A stretch of DNA of 64,000 bases, from NCBI GenBank assembly GCA_017561155.1, contig JAFZDP010000006.1, positions 1 to 64,000 on the forward strand, written 5' to 3'. Positions within the stretch are counted from its first letter, which is position 1. The number at the start of each line of letters is the position of its first letter. Source of the DNA: Bacteroidales bacterium. Its GTDB lineage: Bacteria > Bacteroidota > Bacteroidia > Bacteroidales > P3. The position numbers and the translations under genes are program-made. Shown here one piece after another: positions 58,476-64,000 of this stretch. Under the pieces are notes generated by a model. It was not told the DNA's origin. It saw only the letters and a program-made list of their open reading frames with translations, and made no database searches.

Positions 58476-60134
58476 TTATTTTTTACCTTTGTTCAGTATT
58501 TTGTTGTAACGTGCACTGTCCGAAAGTATGCTTATTGCCTCTATTATTTCAGGGTCTGTTTTTAGCGTGCCTTCTATTCTGCCTTTTTCGTAGTAGTATC
58601 TCGACAATATCTCAGCTTTCAACAGTTCGCTTATTTCTTTTTTGTTCTTTTCCAAGTCTATACTCTTGTCGCTGTGTATTTTCTTTTCCAGTTCGTCTAT
58701 GTTATCCGAGATAGCAGCTATATATTTGTCTTCTTTAGCTGCTTCTCTCAAAAGTTTCAACGCTCTTTCGGTCGATGTAAAGTATTCGTATTTCTTGTCT
58801 TTCAAGAATTCTTTGAAGTCGTTGTATATCTCGTCGGTTATTTCAAATTCGCCGGCAGGAAGTATTGATTCGTGTTTGTTTACAAACTCTGTAGCATAGT
58901 CGAAAACAAGGAAGTTGCGCATCAGTGCAATTGTTATGTCAGCCACAAGGCTGTCTTGTATTTCTATGTCGGGTTCTATTCCAAATCCGTCGTAAACGGT
59001 TCTGCCATTACGAGTTTTGAATGCTGTTTTCAACGAGTCGGGCACTTTGGTGGCTTTTCCGTTCTCGTCTTTGTGCGAATAGTCAAGAGCTTGTATACAT
59101 CTGCCGCTTGGTATGTAGTATTTCGATACGGTTACTTTCATTTGAGAATTGTAAGTCAAAGGTAGGATGTTTTGTACCAATCCTTTACCAAACGAGCGGC
59201 TGCCTATTATTACAGCTCTGTCCAAGTCTTGCAACGAACCCGAAACAATTTCGCTGGCACTGGCACTATACCCATCTATAAGCACCACTACAGGTATTTC
59301 GGTGTCCATAGGATTGTTGCGTGTGTAGTGTTTTGTGTTTTTAGCAACTACCTTGCCTTTGGTTTGTACTACCAATTCCGACTTTGGAACAAAAAGGTTC
59401 ACTATGTCTACAGCTTCGTTTAGCAGTCCGCCGCCATTGCCACGCAAGTCTAATATAACTCCTTTTATATTACTGTTTTGCGATTTCAATTTGTTTAGGG
59501 CAGTACCCACTTCTTTTGCTGCGTTTTGTGTAAACTCGGTAAGTTTTATATATCCATAGTCGGTGTTGCCGACAAAGCCATAGTATGGAACAGGTTTTAG
59601 TTTTATTTCTTCTCTCACTATTGTCTTTTCCAAAACTTTTCCGTTGCGTTCTACTTTTATTTTCACTTTCGAACCGGCTTGGCCACGCAATCTGTCGCTT
59701 ACCTCAGGTGTTGTTCTGCCTTCGGCATCTTCGCCGTCTATTTCAAGTATTTTGTCACCCGGTTTCAAACCTACCTTATCGGCAGGCAATCCTTCGTATG
59801 GTTCTGCAATGTACACAAAATTACCTTTTTGATGTATAAGCGAACCTATTCCGCCATATTGGCCCATAAGTTGCAATTTTACATCTTCTATATTGCTTTC
59901 GGGTATGTAGTTTGTATAGGGGTCTAACGACGACAACATTGCATTGATGGCTGTGGTCATTAGTTTGCCGGGCTCTATATCATCTACATAGTTAAGATGT
60001 ATGTTTTTGTATACCGAGGAGAATATTTCTAAGTTTTTGCTTATTTCAAATCCTTTGTCTTCTGCGTTGTTTTGTGCCAATAGCGGACTTATGCCTAAAA
60101 TTATAGCCGAAATAAAGATTTTTATCTTTTTCAT
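58476..60134 (-). CDS. C-terminal processing protease, S41 family (CtpA-like)
   Basis: 552 residues. Signal peptide MKKIKIFISAIILGISPLLAQ. A helical region (FSSVYKNIHLNYVDDIEPGKLMTTAI), a PDZ domain (about 85-175, YEGLPADKVGLKPGDKILEIDGEDAEG) and the S41 protease domain follow. The catalytic Ser is in GYSASASEIVSG and the Lys in SRSFGKGLVQ; both are present. A helical C-terminal domain ends it. S41 proteases trim C-termini of envelope proteins and assist in cell-wall enzyme turnover. Start ATG 60134. No promoter match seen upstream. Confidence 0.93.
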   Translation of the reverse strand: MKKIKIFISAIILGISPLLAQNNAEDKGFEISKNLEIFSSVYKNIHLNYVDDIEPGKLMTTAINAMLSSLDPYTNYIPESNIEDVKLQLMGQYGGIGSLIHQKGNFVYIAEPYEGLPADKVGLKPGDKILEIDGEDAEGRTTPEVSDRLRGQAGSKVKIKVERNGKVLEKTIVREEIKLKPVPYYGFVGNTDYGYIKLTEFTQNAAKEVGTALNKLKSQNSNIKGVILDLRGNGGGLLNEAVDIVNLFVPKSELVVQTKGKVVAKNTKHYTRNNPMDTEIPVVVLIDGYSASASEIVSGSLQDLDRAVIIGSRSFGKGLVQNILPLTYNSQMKVTVSKYYIPSGRCIQALDYSHKDENGKATKVPDSLKTAFKTRNGRTVYDGFGIEPDIEIQDSLVADITIALMRNFLVFDYATEFVNKHESILPAGEFEITDEIYNDFKEFLKDKKYEYFTSTERALKLLREAAKEDKYIAAISDNIDELEKKIHSDKSIDLEKNKKEISELLKAEILSRYYYEKGRIEGTLKTDPEIIEAISILSDSARYNKILNKGKK

Positions 60135-60746
60135 ATCTAAGTATTAGTTTTGTAATAGTGTTTTTTACTAAAATATTTGTTCTATAACGAATATTCCATT
60201 GTTTTATTTTCTGATTAAACACTTTTTGCGAAAAGATGGTTACTGCTATAGGTAAAAAACTTTGTCCGAAATTTCTTTTTGCTTATACATATAATATATA
60301 TGTAGCGATATATTTGCTGAAAAATGTCTTTTCCCGTTGCATATTATGCCTTCCTGTTTGGCTGTTTTAGCCTTTATGTTTGTGGTATGGTAGTCTTTAC
60401 GTTGTGTGTATGGTGGTCTTTGCGTTAGTTTGATGGTTATGTTTACGTTAGAGTGGAGGTCCGCTATCGCCGATAGGAGACCATCAACATAACGTAAAGG
60501 CAACCTTCTGCTTAACGTAAATGCAAATGTATGCAGACTATAATCCAAAATGAAGTAAACGACAGGAAGTATAATTAATAATGTATGCCATTGAGCGACA
60601 ACGAGGTGATAGGGTAGTGGAAAAAGAAAGTCGAACATTCGGGTTGTACACCCAAATATTCGATTTGCAAAATACTGTAAGGCTTGATATAGCTTGAAGT
60701 TTATGCCATGCCAAGCCTTCTGCTGTATGTTTTTTGACGTTATGGT
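60135..60746. other. Gene-free stretch with hairpin element copy 2
   Basis: Contains the second copy of the 19.9-kb hairpin element at 60391-60521. The rest is AT-rich; a minus-strand open frame at 60246-60638 runs through the element and is an artefact of the repeat. No other feature seen. Confidence 0.6.
60391..60521. repeat. Hairpin repeat element, copy 2 (one 22-bp unit)
   Basis: GCTATCGCCGATAGGA occurs once at 60463-60478. On the left TAGTCTTTACG, GTCTTTGCGTTAG and GTTTACGTTAGAGTGGAGGT, and on the right AACATAACGTAAAGGCAACC and CTTAACGTAAATGC, match the flanks of copy 1 at 19785-20010. Copies differ mainly by loss or gain of three central units. Confidence 0.85.
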
Positions 60747-62678
60747 CTAGAAATTTTCAAGGTTTTCTGTCGCTTTTTCCCAGTCTTCCATTAGTGTGTC
60801 TAATTTCTGTTTCAGTGTCTCGTATTCCGAATAGAAGTTAGGGTCAGAAACTGTAAGTTCCGGGTTCGAGCTTAGTAGCTCGTCTTTTTCGGCTATTGCC
60901 ATTTCGGTGCTCTCAATCTCTTTCTCTATTTTTTCTACTGCACTGCGTAGTTTTCTAAGGTCTCTTTCGCGTTGTTTAGACTGTTCGTAGTTTAGTTTGT
61001 TTTGGCTCACCGTCGCGTTTCCTTTGTCGGGCGATGCTTTCTTTTGAAGTTCTAAGGCTTTAAGGTTCTCGATTTTGCGATATTCCAAAAACTCAAATAT
61101 ATCGCCTTTAAACTCTTTTATGCTTTTGTTTCTAAACTCGAAAAGCGAGTCGGTAAGTCCTTGCAAGAAATCGCGGTCGTGGCTTACCACTATAAGAGTA
61201 CCGGTATACTGAAGCAAAGCGTTCTTCAGTATATCCTTAGAGTTCATGTCTAAGTGGTTGGTAGGTTCGTCTAGTACCAACAAGTTGCAAGGGGTAAGCA
61301 GAAGTTTGGCTAATGCCAATCGTGCTTTTTCGCCACCCGACAGCACTTTTACTTTCTTCTCGATGTCGTCTTCGTCGAAAAGGAAGCTGCCTAAAATATT
61401 TCGTATCTTGGGTCTTATATCTCCCACTGCTATCTGGTCGATGGTGTCGAAAACTGTTTTTTCTCCGTCGAGCAGTGCTGCTTGGTTTTGTGCAAAATAG
61501 CCGATGGTTACTTGGTGTCCTAGTTTGAAAGTTCCGGAGTAGTCGCCTATTTCGCCAATGATAATTTTGGCCAAAGTAGACTTGCCCTCTCCGTTGCGTC
61601 CAACGAAAGCTGTTTTGCTACCCTTTGGAAGTAGGAAGTTTAAGTCGTTTAAAATCTCTTTGTCGCCATAGGCTTTGCAAAGATGTTCTGCCTCTACTAC
61701 CACTTTTCCCGAATGTGGAGCAGGTGGAAACTGAAAGTGTATGCTTTCTGTACTTACCTCGTCGATGGATATTTTATCCATCTTTTCCAACATTTTCACT
61801 CGGCTTTGTACTTGCTTTGCCTTAGTGGCTTTGTATCTGAAACGCTCAATAAAGCTTTGTATTTGCGCAATCTCTTTTTGTTGGTTGTTTAGTGCCGACA
61901 TTTGACTGCTACGACGTTCTTCCATTAGTATCACATAGTCGGAATAGCTTGCTTTGTAGTCGTATATTTTGCCGGCTGTAATCTCGATAGTGCGTTTGGT
62001 TATATTGTCGAGGAATGTACGGTCGTGCGATACCAAGATTACTGCGCCTACATACGACGACAAAAAGTTCTCCAACCATTGTATAGATTCAATATCTAAG
62101 TGGTTGGTAGGCTCGTCTAAAAGGATGAAGTCGGGATGCTTAAGCAAAATCTTGGCTAGTTCAACTCGCATTTGCCAGCCACTGCTAAACTCTGTTATCG
62201 AACGCTCAAAGTCGGAGTGAAGAAAGCCTAAGCCAAGCAAAACTTTTTCTGTTTGCTCTCTTCTGTTATTGCCACCAAGAAGCAGAATACGTTCACTTAT
62301 GTCGTGGTGCTTGTTTAAAAGCAACTCGTATTCTTTGGATTCGTAGTCGGTACGATTAGCAATTTCGATGGCCAAACGTTGTAGTTCGTCTTCCAAATAA
62401 TCGATTTGTTCAAATGCTGTCAAAGCTTCGGCAATAATGGTTTTACTGCTGTTGGGTATCATTTCCTGTGGAAGGTAACCAACGGTTTGGTCTTTGGCCA
62501 CCACTATTGTACCGGTTTCGGGTTGTTGTATTCCGGCTATTATCTTCAAAAGTGTAGACTTGCCGGCTCCGTTTTTTCCTACTAGACCAATGCGATCTCG
62601 GTCGTTTATGTTGAACGTTACATTGTCAAAAAGATTTGTTCCGGTAAATTGAACAGAAAGATTATTAATCGAAATCAT
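60747..62678 (-). CDS. ABC-F family ATPase (YheS/EttA-like)
   Basis: 643 residues with two ABC domains: GKNGAGKSTLLK, FSSGWQMRVELA and LLDEPTNHLD in the first; GRNGEGKSTLAK, LSGGEKARLALA and VLDEPTNHLD in the second. The inter-domain linker (QIQSFIERFRYKATKAKQVQSRVKMLEK) is the P-site tRNA-interaction motif of ABC-F proteins. The C-terminal ~100 residues are a coiled coil (RDLRKLRSAVEKIEKEIESTEMAIAEKDELL). ABC-F proteins bind the ribosomal E site and relieve stalls or antibiotic effects; this type is not an antibiotic-resistance gene by default. Cytoplasmic. It is the second ABC-F in the window, of a different subtype from 15631-17517. Confidence 0.92.
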   Translation of the reverse strand: MISINNLSVQFTGTNLFDNVTFNINDRDRIGLVGKNGAGKSTLLKIIAGIQQPETGTIVVAKDQTVGYLPQEMIPNSSKTIIAEALTAFEQIDYLEDELQRLAIEIANRTDYESKEYELLLNKHHDISERILLLGGNNRREQTEKVLLGLGFLHSDFERSITEFSSGWQMRVELAKILLKHPDFILLDEPTNHLDIESIQWLENFLSSYVGAVILVSHDRTFLDNITKRTIEITAGKIYDYKASYSDYVILMEERRSSQMSALNNQQKEIAQIQSFIERFRYKATKAKQVQSRVKMLEKMDKISIDEVSTESIHFQFPPAPHSGKVVVEAEHLCKAYGDKEILNDLNFLLPKGSKTAFVGRNGEGKSTLAKIIIGEIGDYSGTFKLGHQVTIGYFAQNQAALLDGEKTVFDTIDQIAVGDIRPKIRNILGSFLFDEDDIEKKVKVLSGGEKARLALAKLLLTPCNLLVLDEPTNHLDMNSKDILKNALLQYTGTLIVVSHDRDFLQGLTDSLFEFRNKSIKEFKGDIFEFLEYRKIENLKALELQKKASPDKGNATVSQNKLNYEQSKQRERDLRKLRSAVEKIEKEIESTEMAIAEKDELLSSNPELTVSDPNFYSEYETLKQKLDTLMEDWEKATENLENF

Positions 62679-62734
62679 ATATATAATATATTGTATATTG
62701 TTTTTGAAATTGTACCTATTAAATGATAGTATAC

Positions 62735-62768
62735 TAAAAAGGAGCTATTTTTTGATAGCTCCTTTTGA
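62735..62768 (-). terminator. Terminator after tonB
   Basis: AAAAGGAGCTA (62737-62747) pairs exactly with TAGCTCCTTTT (62756-62766), with a run of A at 62736-62740 giving T on the minus strand. It lies between the tonB stop (62808) and the ABC-F start (62678). Confidence 0.85.
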
Positions 62769-62807
62769 TATTAATGTTTAACTTTAAACGTCTACACGAT
62801 ATATATC

Positions 62808-63494
62808 TTATTGTAAGTCGAAAACCACAGGAATGTTATATTGTACACGTACAGCTTTACCACGTTGTTTGCCGGGATTCCATTTAGGCATAGATTTGAT
62901 AACTCGAAGAGCTTCGTTACCGCATCCACCACCAATGTCACGCAAAACTTTTGGGTTTGCAATCGAACCGTCTTTTTCAACAACGAACGACAAATAAACA
63001 CGACCAGTGATGTTGTTTTCTTTAGCTACTTGTGGATATTTTATATTGGCATACAAATACTCGTACATCTTATCTGCACCACCAGGGAAAGAAGGTTCTT
63101 CTTCAACCACTGTGAAGATTTCTTCTTCAACCACTTCTTCTTCTTCTTGTATTTCAATTTTAACAACAGGAACGTCAGGTTTACTTATGTCGTTTGCATC
63201 TTGGATAACCAATTCGTTTTTAAGTTCAACATCATCATCCACAACTTGAATATCTTCACTCATTTGTACCTCTGGTTCAGGTGGAGGTGGAGGAGGAGTG
63301 TTTTCTGCTGTTTGAATAATAACATCCTCAGGAGTTTCCATTACTGCTGCTTGTGTAAAGACAGCTTCCTGTTTTTCGTAGCTTTTCCAATTGAAAGCAG
63401 CTAATGCTACCAACAACGCGAAAGTCATACCAATCTCTAAAAACAAGGTTTTCTTGCCTTCGAGGTCTGCTTTAGGAGTTTTCTTTGCTTCCAT
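62808..63494 (-). CDS. tonB: Energy transducer TonB
   Basis: 228 residues. One membrane segment near residues 19-38 (LEIGMTFALLVALAAF), then a Pro/Glu/Val-rich periplasmic stretch (NTPPPPPPEPEVQMSEDIQ; VVKIEIQEEEEVVEEEI), then a C-terminal TonB domain (about 150-228: YPQVAKENNITGRVYLSFVVEKDGSI and MPKWNPGKQRGKAVRVQYNIPVVF). TonB with ExbB/ExbD passes the proton-motive force to outer-membrane TonB-dependent receptors. ExbB/D genes are not in view. Start ATG 63494. A terminator follows at 62735-62768. Confidence 0.93.
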   Translation of the reverse strand: MEAKKTPKADLEGKKTLFLEIGMTFALLVALAAFNWKSYEKQEAVFTQAAVMETPEDVIIQTAENTPPPPPPEPEVQMSEDIQVVDDDVELKNELVIQDANDISKPDVPVVKIEIQEEEEVVEEEIFTVVEEEPSFPGGADKMYEYLYANIKYPQVAKENNITGRVYLSFVVEKDGSIANPKVLRDIGGGCGNEALRVIKSMPKWNPGKQRGKAVRVQYNIPVVFDLQ

Positions 63495-63655
63495 AATATA
63501 TTTGTTTTTAATTAATTATAATCGTTTTTGGCTAATGTATAGCACACCTTTTCAGAATGCTAAATTAGTACTTTTTTTTCAAATACCAAAGTGTTTTGAC
63601 AAAAAAAAATGATATTTTTTTTATTATGTTATAAATCAGTTTATTGTGAAAGAGT

Positions 63656-63684
63656 AAAAAAGGTGCTCGGGAAAAGCACCTTTT
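63656..63684 (-). terminator. Terminator after the PepSY-like gene
   Basis: AAAAAGGTGCT (63657-63667) pairs with AGCACCTTTT (63675-63684), loop CGGGAAA; T-run on the minus strand. The PepSY-like stop is at 63749. Confidence 0.8.
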
Positions 63685-63748
63685 GCAGATAGATATTTGG
63701 ATGTTGGGGATAGAAAATGAGGCGTTTTTTTTAGTGTTTATCGGGGCT

Positions 63749-64000
63749 TTAGTCCAGTGTGTCCCACCATGTATATGGTAGTACATTGGCATATATATTT
63801 ACCAAAACTCCGTCTTCGTCGTAGAGCAACGATAAATATTCGTTGTCGTTTTCAATATTTACATTGTAGAATATTCCGTATTTCGATGTGTTTATTTCCA
63901 ATACATCGTCGATGTCGTAGTAAGGATAATTGATATTTAAACTGTTTTGGATTTCGGTCGGCAATTCTTCGTAGCTAATGTCTATTTTTGTATACAACCA
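63749..64000 (-). CDS. PepSY-like domain protein, C-terminal end (partial)
   Basis: The frame is open to the window edge; the apparent start at 63997 is only a TTG, so the gene most likely begins outside. About 83 residues are seen. They look like one PepSY-like repeat of the type found in small Bacteroidetes periplasmic proteins: YEELPTEIQNSLNINYPYYDIDDVLEI, a strand YGIFYNVNIE and a closing LLYDEDGVLVNIYANVLPY. These proteins are usually secreted and of unknown role. A hairpin terminator follows its stop. Confidence 0.7.
   Translation of the reverse strand, partial: WLYTKIDISYEELPTEIQNSLNINYPYYDIDDVLEINTSKYGIFYNVNIENDNEYLSLLYDEDGVLVNIYANVLPYTWWDTLD

Noticed and set aside
60246..60638. Minus-strand 130-codon frame sharing the peptide LPLRY-LLSAIAD with a frame at 19900-20223
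   Set aside because: The shared peptide is a translation of the shared non-coding hairpin element, not evidence of a protein family.

Overview
The window looks like chromosomal DNA of an anaerobic Bacteroidota, most likely a member of the Bacteroidales that carries a type IX secretion system. The evidence is Bacteroidetes-type promoters (a TTTG or TTG near -33 and TAnnTTTG near -7), a fused MurF-alanine racemase, a full-length SprA/Sov translocon protein, a GH92 mannosidase lipoprotein, many MKK-type lipoproteins, pyruvate:ferredoxin oxidoreductase and an [FeFe]-hydrogenase. I cannot name the genus from the sequence alone.

Layout. 1-0.9 kb: the 3' end of nifJ and a small lipoprotein. 0.9-1.7 kb: a gene-free stretch with a 41-bp palindrome and related words. 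1.7-6.5 kb: TPR protein, MurF-Alr fusion, TatD nuclease. 6.7-11.9 kb: a six-gene membrane cluster (SPFH protein, small ribbon-helix-helix protein too short for routine calling, CPBP protease, a CPBP paralogue that has lost its active site, ABC ATPase, ABC-2 permease). 12.0-12.4 kb: a GC-rich array of short palindromes. 12.5-14.0 kb: lipoprotein and a SUMF1-fold protein. 14.3-19.7 kb: an EnvC-like factor, Uup-type ABC-F, D-2-hydroxyacid dehydrogenase and a TlpA-like lipoprotein, closely spaced and probably co-transcribed from one good promoter. 20.2-23.6 kb: a three-gene hydrogen/redox-sensing module (thioredoxin-like [2Fe-2S] protein, HydS-like [FeFe]-hydrogenase with PAS domain, SpoIIE-type phosphatase).

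23.7-27.2 kb (minus strand): three tandem copies of a secreted protein of unknown function, two of them nearly identical. 27.4-40.7 kb (minus strand): pgi, a MalY/PatB aminotransferase, tsaD, sprA, ruvA and a beta-helix lipoprotein. 41.4-43.5 kb: a small lipoprotein and a membrane protein with a linalool-dehydratase-like domain. 43.5-49.3 kb is an AT-rich accessory region: a BspA-type LRR protein overlapping an unknown protein, a lipoprotein with ten 26-residue repeats, and an AlbA/Schlafen-type regulator, interspersed with three copies of a hairpin repeat and two copies of a shared promoter-leader. 49.4-64 kb (minus strand): a DUF819-Omp85-GH92 operon, an MFS transporter, an O-antigen ligase-like protein, a CtpA-type protease, a second ABC-F protein, TonB and a PepSY-like fragment at the edge.

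The most notable signals are (1) the compact HydS-phosphatase module, which has the parts to turn H2 or ferredoxin redox state into a protein-phosphorylation signal; (2) several families of intergenic elements made of a short word alternating with its reverse complement, including one hairpin element present in two places with one versus four copies of a 22-bp unit; (3) a CPBP pseudo-protease next to its apparently active paralogue; (4) a promoter-leader copied in front of two unrelated accessory genes. No tRNA, rRNA, CRISPR array, transposase or integrase was recognised. Functions are from motif reading; no database search was run.
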